Source: Bacteroidales bacterium UBA3843
GTDB lineage: Bacteria; Bacteroidota; Bacteroidia; Bacteroidales; Paludibacteraceae
Reading direction: 5' to 3'
DNA length: 64,000 nt
Assembly (NCBI GenBank): GCA_002392745.1
Contig: DGHR01000007.1
Location: 100,096 to 164,095 of the forward strand
Part shown: in pieces, positions 17,953 to 26,600 of the stretch
Layout: every line of letters begins with the position of its first letter
Position numbering within the stretch: the stretch's first letter is position 1
Translations under genes and position numbers: made by a program
Notes under the pieces: model-generated
Database searches by the model: none
Seen by the model: only the letters and a program-made list of their open reading frames with translations
What the model was told of the DNA's origin: nothing

Positions 17953-17959
17953 TCAAAAA

Positions 17960-18003
17960 TTAGTGCGTCGTTAGTGCGCGATAAGTGCGCGGTAAGTGCG
18001 TTA
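17960..18003. repeat. 11-bp tandem repeat, four copies
   Basis: Units are TTAGTGCGTCG, TTAGTGCGCGA, TAAGTGCGCGG and TAAGTGCGTTA in tandem, an unusual period next to a heptamer tract. Confidence 0.8.
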
Positions 18004-18095
18004 TTGTTGGAGGCGCACCGTAGGCGCAGGCTGGCTCTCTGCGGTCTGGCAGACCTTCCGGAGGCAGCCGCTTTACCCATCGCTCTAAATCGACT

Positions 18096-18127
18096 GCAAA
18101 TGTACGAAAATAATTCCATATATGCAA
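18096..18127 (-). promoter_or_regulatory. Minus-strand promoter without an obvious gene
   Basis: Read on the minus strand, TTGCATATATGG (from 18127) is followed 20 bp later by TACATTTGC (18104-18096). The predicted transcript runs into a GC-rich, hairpin-rich stretch (18010-18085) and the 11-bp repeats. No convincing protein is encoded there. Confidence 0.55.
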
Positions 18128-18164
18128 TACTTCGCATAAAAAACATTTTTTTTTCTCTTTTTGT

Positions 18165-18196
18165 TTGGCGGTTTCAAAAAAAAGTTGTACCTTTGC
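18165..18196 (+). promoter_or_regulatory. Promoter of the OmpA/LysM gene
   Basis: The -33 TTG (18165-18167) and -7 TACCTTTGC (18188-18196) are 20 bp apart. The leader to the start codon at 18292 is about 90 nt. Confidence 0.85.
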
Positions 18197-18291
18197 ACCC
18201 TGAATGGTGATTTCCGCAATCGGTACTCCCTTTTTTGTTGGAAAAAAACTGAAAAACCATAGTTTTTGCTATAAATAGTCTTCTTTTTACC

Positions 18292-19989
18292 ATGAAGAGA
18301 GATTTATTACTGGTCTTGCTAATCGGTCTGGCTGCCACAGCGATGGCGCAGGTCAAAGGCGCGCACCCATACAAGGTGTCGGAGAATGAGCAGGTGGTTT
18401 CCGAATTGTCCCACTGGTCGCTCACGCCCCATATTGGATTCAACTATTTCGATGGTGACTTCAATTCGGAGGCGAAACATTCGATCGCTATTCCTAATGC
18501 CGGCTTGGATGTGGAGTATGCATTCAACCCCGTATGGGCGCTGGGACTCAGTTATATGTTCGATATGTACAACGTGACCGGCAAACCCGGTTATGACAAT
18601 GCGGATACGCTCCTAAATGGTATGATGCACAAAGCCGGATTGTATGTGTCCATGGACTTCATGAACCTCTTCTATCCCAAGGCTAAACGCAAAATCTGTG
18701 GCATTCAGGGTGTTATAGGCGGTGGTTACGGATGGTACAAGAACCGCATCATGTACCACGACGACTATGACCCGGCTGACCCCTCTACCGCCAGCCACCA
18801 GCGCGGACATACCGCCGGATATATCAATACGTATGGAGACAACGCGCCGGATTACATGACGGACTATCGCGGAGGACTGTATCTCCAGGCGGGTCTCAAC
18901 GTGGAGTTCAACCTCAACCGCACGCTCGCGCTCGGCGTACGCGCTACGTACAATTATTTTATTAATGACTACGTAGACGGACGCGGATATGCGGGACCGA
19001 AGGCTATCGCTTCCAAGAACAACGACGGTATCGTGGACGTGACCCTCAATATGCGGTTCAAACTCTGTGCGGTATCCAAGACCCACGTGCGCAACATCGC
19101 TTCGCTTGATGTGGCAGAACCCAAAGTCAAGAACGAACCGGTATATATCCACGATACGCTTATCCTGAAACAGGACTCTGTTATCATCCGCGAGACCATC
19201 CGCGAGATGCAGCAGCAGGTTAAGCAGCAGTCGCAAATCTATTATGTTTACTTCGACAGCAATAAGTCGGAGGTTGGCGAAGAAGGCTTGATTACCATCC
19301 AACAGGTGGCTGACCGCCTGGCGGAAGACACCACGCTCTACGCTGTCGTAACCGGCTATTGCGACAACACCGGCACAGACAAACTCAACTATGCACTCGG
19401 CGACCTCCGTGCGGAGAATGTCATCACCGAGCTGCGTGACGAACACGGCGTAAGCAGCGACCATATGTATTCTACCGGTCTCGGCAAACTCGTCGGACGT
19501 CGCAGCGCAGCTGCCTACGGACCGAACCGCCGAGCCGCTATACGTCTGGTGGACAAAGAGACCTTCGACCGCATGAAGGGTGAACTCGAGAACAAACGCG
19601 CCAACCGCCATATCGAGGAACCCGAGCAGGAGAAGAAAACGATTGTAGAGCAAGTCATCGAGGCTATCGACGGACAAGTCTCGGAGCAGGAGGCAACACT
19701 GCCGATTTCCGAGACATCCAGACCCACTAAGCAGAATGTCTACGCTGAGCGTGCACACGAAGAGGTGGTTGCTGAGAAATCCACTACGCTCTCCAAACTT
19801 GCCCGCGAGAAATACAACAATACCTATTGCTGGGTATATATCTATATCGCCAACAAGGATCGTATTCCGAATCCAAACAGGATTGCCCCGGGGACGAAGA
19901 TTATTATTCCGGAGTTGACCGAAAAGGAAGTGCAGATTACCAAGAACGAGAGCCTTATTCTCTACGGTAACGCACGCCAAAACAAATAA
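18292..19989 (+). CDS. OmpA-family outer-membrane protein with C-terminal LysM-like domain
   Basis: This 565-aa protein has a signal peptide (MKRDLLLVLLIGLAATAMAQ). Residues about 40-260 form a predicted beta-barrel with many aromatic and Gly residues. After a linker, an OmpA-type peptidoglycan-binding domain starts near 317 (YYVYFDSNKSEVG) and includes GYCDNTGTDKLNYALGDLRA and a closing NRRAAIRLV. Residues about 498-543 (TLSKLAREKYNNTYCW then IAPGTKIIIPEL) look like a LysM repeat. Two wall-binding domains imply a firm tether between outer membrane and peptidoglycan. Confidence 0.88.
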   Translation: MKRDLLLVLLIGLAATAMAQVKGAHPYKVSENEQVVSELSHWSLTPHIGFNYFDGDFNSEAKHSIAIPNAGLDVEYAFNPVWALGLSYMFDMYNVTGKPGYDNADTLLNGMMHKAGLYVSMDFMNLFYPKAKRKICGIQGVIGGGYGWYKNRIMYHDDYDPADPSTASHQRGHTAGYINTYGDNAPDYMTDYRGGLYLQAGLNVEFNLNRTLALGVRATYNYFINDYVDGRGYAGPKAIASKNNDGIVDVTLNMRFKLCAVSKTHVRNIASLDVAEPKVKNEPVYIHDTLILKQDSVIIRETIREMQQQVKQQSQIYYVYFDSNKSEVGEEGLITIQQVADRLAEDTTLYAVVTGYCDNTGTDKLNYALGDLRAENVITELRDEHGVSSDHMYSTGLGKLVGRRSAAAYGPNRRAAIRLVDKETFDRMKGELENKRANRHIEEPEQEKKTIVEQVIEAIDGQVSEQEATLPISETSRPTKQNVYAERAHEEVVAEKSTTLSKLAREKYNNTYCWVYIYIANKDRIPNPNRIAPGTKIIIPELTEKEVQITKNESLILYGNARQNK

Positions 19990-20011
19990 AAGACTAACAA
20001 CCCCGGTTAAA

Positions 20012-20365
20012 CGGGGAGAGCGGAGGCACTGAATGCCCTAATGACGTCGAGGTCGTCAGTCAATGCATGAGGTTGCCGAACCTTAAAAAGGTCATCCCAA
20101 GACCTGTAAAAAAATGGGGGTCCCCGATGTAAACCGAACGCAGTGTTTGCAGCGGGGAGAGCGGAGGCACCGAATGCCCTAATGACGACGAAATCGTCAG
20201 TCAATGCATGAGGTTGCCGAACCTTAAAAAGGTCATCCCAAGACCTGTAAAAAAATGGGGGTCCCCGATGTAAACCGAACGCAGTGTTTGCAGCGGGGAG
20301 AGCGGAGGCACCGAATGCCCTAATGACGACGAGGTCGTCAGTCAATGCATGAGGTTGCCGAACGC
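20012..20365. repeat. Tandem 141-bp repeat, two and a half copies
   Basis: Copies start at 20012, 20153 and 20294, with a spacing of exactly 141 bp each time. The third copy breaks off 3 bp before the tRNA. Each unit contains small inverted repeats such as GACGAC/GTCGTC, GGGG/CCCC and CCTT/AAGG, so it may be structured. Copies differ at only a few positions (gtcgag, gacgaa, gacgag). A diverged fragment of the unit occurs at 50405-50466 on the minus strand. Confidence 0.9.
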
Positions 20366-20367
20366 GA

Positions 20368-20442
20368 GGTCCCATAGCTCAGTTGGTTAGTAGCACCTGA
20401 CTCATAATCAGGGGGTCCTTGGTTCAAGCCCAAGTGGGACCA
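20368..20442 (+). tRNA. tRNA with anticodon CAU (elongator Met or lysidine-type Ile)
   Basis: The acceptor stem GGTCCCA/TGGGACC, anticodon stem CCTGA/TCAGG with loop CTCATAA (anticodon 20403-20405) and T stem CTTGG/CCAAG all pair. CCA is not encoded. The D arm carries one extra base (GGTTAGTAGC where GGTTAGAGC is usual), leaving three good pairs and a C-U mismatch. Met and Ile2 identities cannot be separated by eye. Confidence 0.88.
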
Positions 20443-20443
20443 C

Positions 20444-20475
20444 ACAGGAGGATAGTCCCAAGACTGTCCTCCTGT
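20444..20475 (+). terminator. Hairpin after the tRNA
   Basis: A 14-bp stem (ACAGGAGGATAGTC pairing with GACTGTCCTCCTGT, loop CCAA) starts 2 bp after the tRNA. The T-run is weak, so it may be a processing or partial termination signal. Confidence 0.6.
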
Positions 20476-20485
20476 CATTTGTATA

Positions 20486-21550
20486 ATGAAGAGACTGTCG
20501 TCCATATTGCTTCTCGTACTCTCTCTCCTTATCGTGGGGAGTTCGAACGCTTATGCACTCACATCCGCGCAGAAACGCGCGAAGGAGAGAGCCAAGATGG
20601 AGCGCAAACGAGAAGCCAAAAAACGCAAGCTCGAGAAGAAACGGGCGGCGAAAGCCAAAGCGGCCAAACGCAAGCGTATCAAGGACGGCAAACCTTTGCT
20701 CTACGTCTATTCCTACAACCTCAAGACGGGCGAACCGTTGCCGGCAGCGCATGTCACGTTGCAGGATGTCAACGCAAGGCCCAACCGCAAACCCAAAATC
20801 AACAAGCCCACGGACCAGAAGCGTTCGCGCGTCTCCAAGGGATTGCCGCAAGGCAGGTATTGGGCTGTGGCGGCCAAGACGGGCTTCTTTACTTCCGACA
20901 CACTCTTTTTCAATCATCGCGAGGACGAGGACACACTCAAACTCTCTCTCTATCCCGAGACACGCCTGACGTTTACGGTGACCGATTCGCTCACTTCGCG
21001 CCCCGTGGTGGCGAATGTGATTGTCCGCAACCACGAGCGGAGAAAAGTGATGCAGACGACCTCTGACTCCGTACACTCCGTGTTGGCGGTGCTGCTCGAC
21101 GACCGCGTGCCGTTCTATACGATTGAGGCAACCGCCGTCAACTATTTCCCCTTCCGCGATACCATAGCCGATCCGAACAACTATACCGGTATTGTTATGT
21201 CGCCGCGCGAGGTTAAGACTTTCGTCCTCCGCGATATCTATTTCGCGACCGGCAAGACGCGCATTCTCGATATCTCCGAATCCGCGCTGACCGAACTGTA
21301 CAATCTGCTTGCTTCACGTCCTGCACAACGCATACGCATCATCGGCCATACGGACAATATCGGCACCGACCGCAGCAACCAACTCCTCTCCGAGGGACGA
21401 TGCGAATCTGTCCGCCAGGCGATGAGCGAACGCGGCATTGATGCCTCGCGCATTGAGATCCAGGGTAGGGGAGAAAAGGACCCGATTGTCCCGAACGACA
21501 CGGAGGAACACCGCCAGATGAACCGCCGCGTCGAAATCGAACTGCTCTGA
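20486..21550 (+). CDS. OmpA-family protein with basic N-terminal segment
   Basis: This 354-aa protein has a signal peptide (MKRLSSILLLVLSLLIVGSS) and then a very basic helix (residues 29-68, mostly Lys, Arg, Ala). Residues about 70-245 form two beta-sandwich-like domains. The C-terminal OmpA domain starts at about 250 (DIYFATGKTRIL) and includes IIGHTDNIGTDRSNQLLS and NRRVEIELL. It is shorter than typical barrel-OmpA fusions and has no barrel, so it is probably periplasmic and bound to peptidoglycan. It starts 10 bp after the tRNA-associated hairpin. Confidence 0.85.
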   Translation: MKRLSSILLLVLSLLIVGSSNAYALTSAQKRAKERAKMERKREAKKRKLEKKRAAKAKAAKRKRIKDGKPLLYVYSYNLKTGEPLPAAHVTLQDVNARPNRKPKINKPTDQKRSRVSKGLPQGRYWAVAAKTGFFTSDTLFFNHREDEDTLKLSLYPETRLTFTVTDSLTSRPVVANVIVRNHERRKVMQTTSDSVHSVLAVLLDDRVPFYTIEATAVNYFPFRDTIADPNNYTGIVMSPREVKTFVLRDIYFATGKTRILDISESALTELYNLLASRPAQRIRIIGHTDNIGTDRSNQLLSEGRCESVRQAMSERGIDASRIEIQGRGEKDPIVPNDTEEHRQMNRRVEIELL

Positions 21551-21597
21551 CCTATAACCATTAACCATTAACCATTAACCTTTACCCATTAACCACT
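21551..21597. repeat. Heptamer tract AACCATT
   Basis: AACCATT words in tandem, then TACCCATTAACC, fill the gap between the OmpA and LRR_5 genes. Confidence 0.85.
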
Positions 21598-22605
21598 ATG
21601 ACTCCCAAACGCTTACTCCTTTCCCTTCTCCTCCTTTGCAGTGTCGCTTTCGCTGCCCATGCCCAGAACCCGTACATCCTTACGGAATCCGGCAATATGC
21701 TTATCGGCCGTAATGGCACGAACACTGTCCACTGGACCTTGGACCGTTCCACGGCTACGCTCTCCATCAATGCTCCCGACATGATAGAGTGGACCGACAA
21801 ATGGACCGGCGTTCGCCACCTGCGTCTGGGAGCGGACGTTTCTAGGTATGCTGTCTTCATGCAATGTACCGGTCTAACGGATATTCAATTGGACGATGCC
21901 AATTCGAAATACCGCGTTATCGACGGTGTGCTCTTCAGCGCTGACGGCACTGAGCTGCTGTTCTTTCCGCCGGCTAAGACTACAGGTGCCTATTCGGTGC
22001 CGGCTTCTGTCACGGTGATTAAATACCGGGCTTTTGAAAACGCGAATCTCGCATTGCTGAATATCCATGCAGGCGTTGCACAAATACACCATACAGCCTT
22101 CGATAATGCTGAAATAACCCAGTTTAAGGTAGAGCAGGGGAATACAGCTTATAAGATTGATGCCGGTTGTCTGTATGACATCAAACTCCCTTGTTATTTC
22201 CCCACCCGTGACCGCAAACCCAAAGGCTTTCAGACGGTCACTGCTGATTTTATCCGTAACTCAGTCATCGTCGAGACGCCGGATGGTAGTTTGGAACCCG
22301 GAGTGGACATACCATGTGTTCTTCTCTTTTATGGGGAAAAATGCTCCTATTCCAAAATGGCGAAAAAGGCATTCGAAGACTTGATGCCTAAATATGAAGG
22401 TAAGGTTAGATTCTATCTGATTGAAATAAGTGCTCCGGAGAATAAGACATTGACTGCTCGGCTGGGGTTTACGACTAATCCGGTAGCCCTTTTTGTTTAT
22501 CCGAAGTCTTCTCCGAGCGAAAAGGGAATGGGGTATCTCAAGGGGTATAGCAGACCCCAAACTCTCTTCATGTACCAGCGTGCGTTGGACAAGATTTCTC
22601 AATAA
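21598..22605 (+). CDS. Secreted LRR_5 (BspA-like) protein with thioredoxin-like C-terminus
   Basis: This 335-aa protein has a signal peptide (MTPKRLLLSLLLLCSVAFAAHA). Residues about 70-200 carry BspA-type leucine-rich repeat motifs, for example LTDIQLDDANSKYRVIDGVL. From about 228 a thioredoxin-like fold is suggested by VLLFYGEKCSYSKMAKKAF and a cis-proline-like TTNPVALF. Only one cysteine (Cys249) is present where thioredoxins have CxxC, so it is probably not a standard disulfide reductase. The combination is unusual; the fold assignment is an inference. Confidence 0.7.
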   Translation: MTPKRLLLSLLLLCSVAFAAHAQNPYILTESGNMLIGRNGTNTVHWTLDRSTATLSINAPDMIEWTDKWTGVRHLRLGADVSRYAVFMQCTGLTDIQLDDANSKYRVIDGVLFSADGTELLFFPPAKTTGAYSVPASVTVIKYRAFENANLALLNIHAGVAQIHHTAFDNAEITQFKVEQGNTAYKIDAGCLYDIKLPCYFPTRDRKPKGFQTVTADFIRNSVIVETPDGSLEPGVDIPCVLLFYGEKCSYSKMAKKAFEDLMPKYEGKVRFYLIEISAPENKTLTARLGFTTNPVALFVYPKSSPSEKGMGYLKGYSRPQTLFMYQRALDKISQ

Positions 22606-22618
22606 CCAATCACCAATA

Positions 22619-22688
22619 ACCCGGAGCGTCCTTCCGCATATCGGAAGGAAGACCGTGTCCGCTCCGCCGAGAAAGGTAATAATCATAC
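22619..22688 (+). repeat. Palindromic element, intergenic copy (P1)
   Basis: A hairpin-forming element built on CCTTCCG/CGGAAGG inside outer arms GGAGCG/CCGCTCC, flanked on both sides by heptamer tracts (AACCAATCACC words at 22605-22619 and 22694-22725). Two nearly identical copies lie in frame inside the gene at 59334-61484. A GC-rich Q-type palindrome follows at 22730-22765. Confidence 0.85.
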
Positions 22689-22797
22689 ACCTATAACCAA
22701 TCACCAATCACCCATAACCCGTACACCCTTTCCCTTCCCTTTGGGGAAGGGCCGGGGGTAGGCTCCCTTACACCATCCACTATACTGTAACTCGCCC

Positions 22798-22961
22798 GTG
22801 AGTTTTGTTCTGTTCGGCGGCATTTTTGCCGTCGTTAGATTCTTTGTATTGCGCCGTCTGTTAGACGGCATTTCTTTCTTTTTTTTGCTTGGCATAGAAT
22901 GCCGCATCTACAAAAAAGCAGGACTCATCATCCTGCCTTTTTTACGTTTTTAACACCGTAC
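22798..22961 (-). repeat. Multi-hairpin repeat, copy 1
   Basis: About 165 bp with at least four hairpins (GGCAGGA/TCCTGC with flanking A and T runs, GGCATT/AATGCC, GCCGTC/GACGGC, GACGGC/GCCGTC). Two more copies are at 54567 and 54777 in plus orientation. It directly follows the stop of the small membrane-tailed protein gene. Confidence 0.88.
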
Positions 22962-22962
22962 A

Positions 22963-23571
22963 CTATACCCCGCGCTTGCGCGCTACGCGCATTATAAGGT
23001 ACGCAATCGCGAGCAGCGCCAACGGCCATGCTGCATCGCCTATGGGATCCGGGAATGGGATCTCGTCATCGCCATCGTTTTCGCCAACTCGTCTGGGACG
23101 TCCGGGCTGAGTTGTACCGGAACCACCGGTCGCTCCACCATTGCTCACTTCGCTGCCTCCTCCTGCATACTGGCTTCCGCTCAGCATAAGTCCGCTTGCC
23201 GAGGCGCCGCCGCTCAAGCCGCTGCCTTTCGTCTCGCGCGTCGTGCGAGGGTTGATGATGGGCATACTGCTGCCCGATGATTGTGAACCGGTTGCCTCAT
23301 ATCGCGCCGAGGAAGAAGGGGGCGTCGGCGTTGCCGTATGGCGGAACGGGTTGTTGTTTTGCACCATCGGCACTTCAGTAGTTGTTGCCGCCTGTGACGC
23401 ACCGCGACGGACTGCCGCGTTGGATGCAGCCGCACTACGCTTGGCATCATACGCTGATTTGTTCTTCGCGTTGGCGTTCAGCGTCGGCACACCGCCTTGC
23501 TGCTGTTTCGGAGCAGCAGCGTAGGCAGGTGCCACAATCAATAACGATAGGATAATCAGGATTGTAAACAT
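22963..23571 (-). CDS. Small secreted protein with C-terminal membrane anchor, paralogue A
   Basis: I choose the start at 23571 (MFTILIILSLLIVAPAYAAA), a good signal peptide; the longer form would include heptamer-tract codons. The mature protein starts PKQQQGGVPTLN, then is Ser/Thr/Gly/Pro-rich and disordered-looking. It ends with DPIGDAAWPLALLAIAYLI and a basic RVARKRG tail, a tripartite pattern like a sorting or anchor signal. A block of about 60 residues (VPMVQNNNPFRH to KGSGLSGGAS) is almost identical, also in DNA, to the paralogue at 49790. Both lie just downstream of a giant T9SS-type protein. The function is unknown. Confidence 0.75.
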   Translation of the reverse strand: MFTILIILSLLIVAPAYAAAPKQQQGGVPTLNANAKNKSAYDAKRSAAASNAAVRRGASQAATTTEVPMVQNNNPFRHTATPTPPSSSARYEATGSQSSGSSMPIINPRTTRETKGSGLSGGASASGLMLSGSQYAGGGSEVSNGGATGGSGTTQPGRPRRVGENDGDDEIPFPDPIGDAAWPLALLAIAYLIMRVARKRGV

Positions 23572-23584
23572 ATATACTCCTTTG

Positions 23585-23613
23585 TCTTTTGACTTTCGAC
23601 TTTCGGCTGTTGT
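23585..23613. repeat. Short heptamer tract
   Basis: GACTTTC-type words lie between the giant protein gene and the small anchored protein gene. They resemble the tract at 17903. Confidence 0.65.
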
Positions 23614-23634
23614 GTAATACATTTCTTTTCCTCC

Positions 23635-26600
23635 TTATTTAACGATGGTACGAAGTGTCTGTTGACCGCTCAGACTATTGACACGGACGAAGTAAACGCC
23701 TTGTGCCGGTACATTGGCGCGCCATACGCCTTCGCCTGCATAGCGCTCGCCCTTAATCAGCTTGCCGCTCATGTCATATACATAGATGTCTGCGTTCTGA
23801 GTGAGCCCGCTCAATACCAACGTCCTGTCTATTGCTACCAAACTCAACTTGCCGTCGGTCAGCAGATTGTCAACACCTGTGGCTATGCTTGGCGTTTTCT
23901 TGCGCTCTACCGATACAAACAGTCTGAACCGACTGGTATTCTTGCCTTTGGCTGTTGTGAATGTATAATTATCCGTCAGCAGGTCATAATATTGACCGGT
24001 TGTTGCATCCCATAACATCGCTGACTTCACTTCTTCCAGGTCGAAGCGGCTATCTGTAGCAATAGTATATGTGCCTGCTTGGTACGCATAATAGTTCAGC
24101 GGAACACCAATTACGGCTGCACTGCTGTCAGGCAAAGCGTTGTACGCCATTTCACCCGAATTATTGGTGCTGGATAGCAGCGGGTGCTGATACTGGGTGT
24201 ACTTTGTGCCATACTGCATTACCAAGTCGTTCATGATGTCATAGCTATCTGTGTATTCATCCGAAATCAACAACGCTGTCTTGGCTGCCTCTGTGTTCGG
24301 AGCAATCATTTCTACACCATACCATACAGGATACATTAACTCGTTTGTTTCTTCAGCCGGTGCGTTGCGGCGGGCTACTATATTGTTTTGACCGGAAGAT
24401 GATTGGTTAAAGGTAACCGTTTGGGCTGTCTTTGGATTATCTCCGCCTGTGGCGTTGTCCTCTCCGCCAACCTGAACGAAATATGCTGTAAACGGAGGCA
24501 TATGGGTGGTGATATCTATCTGGTGGTAGCCTTCACGCCCGTTGTTGATGGGTTCAACGAGGTATCGCAAACTACCACTGCGTTTATATGTCTCGCCATC
24601 CGGCTCTAAAGCACCCATTGCCAACGGCTCTGTGATATCTGTTGCATAGAACATCATATACGGATTGCCGATTAGATTCCATCCCTTATGGTTAGGTGTC
24701 AGTTCGGTATCTGTTTTGTCACCGCCATAGGCGTAGACATTACCGATTGTCTTGTCTGTTTTCTCATCAGCGATAACTCCATTCGCCATCGGGAATCGAA
24801 GTTCTTCCTTGATAATACCATCTCCTGCTAAACCAATACGATAGCCTATACCTTTCTTTAGTACTTCACCGGTATAAGTCTCCCAACCACCGGTCTTGTG
24901 CTCAGCACGATATGCTCCATTATACCATTTGATGAAGTAATCTGTTCGGTGAACAGCTGGAGTGCCGTCTGCGAATGTAATGTCTGCCACATTGCAGTCG
25001 TACGGCAAGCATACAAAGTGCCAATTGGTGGGGTCTATGTATAAGTCAAGGCTTACTCCGTTTGTCTTTCCGACGTTCAAATTGCCTTTTATGTCCGCTT
25101 TGGATATTTCTTCGCCTTTGCGGCGCAATGCAAGGGATTGAATGGAATAGTTGGAACCGCTAGGAACGGATAATGTAGCACCTTCGTATAACTTCAGATT
25201 TCGTATCTCGGGCACATCGCCTGTTGTGCCATCTGTTGCTTTTTCCAGAGTGGCATTCTTGAATACTACTACGTCGCATGTGCGGCATACTTCCGCATCT
25301 TTTCCATAATTGTGGAAAATCTCATCTGTCGTTTGCTTGGTTCCGCTTTGCACCATGATAGGTACTTGCATATCTTTACGGAGTACCAGTGTCTCTGGAT
25401 CGCCTTTTTTCAACTCTATACGAATTTGGGTACATGCCATCGTGTCCAGACGAGGAATAGGAATGGTATAGGTACCATCAAAAGGATTACTCTTTAAGTC
25501 CTCGAAACTATTGTGTGTCTCATTCTCAAAAGCGGTATAATAATCAGAGTAGTTATATTTACCAAGGGCCTCAAAGGCACCACAAGATGATGAGACATCG
25601 TCCTTGTTAGGTTTGTCGGAATCATCTAGCGGTGTAGGTATTTGCTTACCCATCCATTCATTATGGGCACCTCCAAGAGTACCGAAAGTTGTCTTATTGT
25701 ATTTTAACGCAGAATCACCACTTTGTACGGTATTCAAACGAATGAGCAGACAGCGGTTCGTCGATAGGGCGTAGGTCGCACCTGCAGATTGGTTATCATA
25801 GTCGATACCTGTTTCTGTGTACCAACCACCCGGTGAATCCATAAAACCATTGACATTGTCTGTGTTAGAGGAAACAAATCCTTCACCCGTGCTCAAACAA
25901 TAGCCTCCGGACTGTGTTCCCGCGCCGACTATATCAATCAAGGTTCCCTCTTTGAATAACCCCACAGGATCATCACCGTTAAAATTCATACGTGCTCCTA
26001 AATATACATAGTGATCCCAGCCTGATTCGGATGGATTATCTTGGGCACATTTAATGATATTAGCATCCTTGTCATTATTTGTTTGTTTGGAGTAGAAAAT
26101 TATTTCTTTCATCGGAGGCAGTTTCTTCTGAGCGGCAGTACGACCTTTGTTTATGTCTGCAATACTACTCCAATCAAGCGATGTGCTATAGCCGCTCGTT
26201 CCGTGTTGGGCAATCTTTATCTCATAATTGCTCAAATCGATAGTATCTTTGGTTCCGTTGAATAGACCTATCATCTTTACATTACTTTGTGCTTCGAAAT
26301 ACTTAGAAATGAATAGGTCTTTAGCTACGTTGGCATTCTTGTTACCATGCGAAACCTCATTGGAGGTATAAATGGTTACATCTGCATCACCATTATAACT
26401 TACCACTACGGCATTCGCCTGCCATTCTGCTACATCCATATGTAACTCTTCTGTGGTGAAATATCCTAACGAAGATACGCAACCTGCTACACCGCCTGCA
26501 AATACTTTATAATAGTAGGTAGTGTTGCTTGTCAGATTGCTAATCTCAAATGGAGATGTCTTGCTTGTATAATCTGAACCAACTTGTGCAGTGCATAGCG

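Noticed and set aside
17812..18090. 4.5S (SRP) RNA
   Set aside because: CCGGA motifs are present but the conserved GGAA-loop and AGCAG internal loop of SRP RNA are not found.
17781..18146. Minus-strand ORF of 121 residues
   Set aside because: It runs through the 11-bp repeats, heptamer tract and the candidate small RNA; its composition is repeat-driven.
20007..20375. Minus-strand ORF of 122 residues with internal repeats
   Set aside because: It is a translation of the 141-bp tandem repeats and overlaps the tRNA start; the repetition follows from the DNA, with no start context or family.
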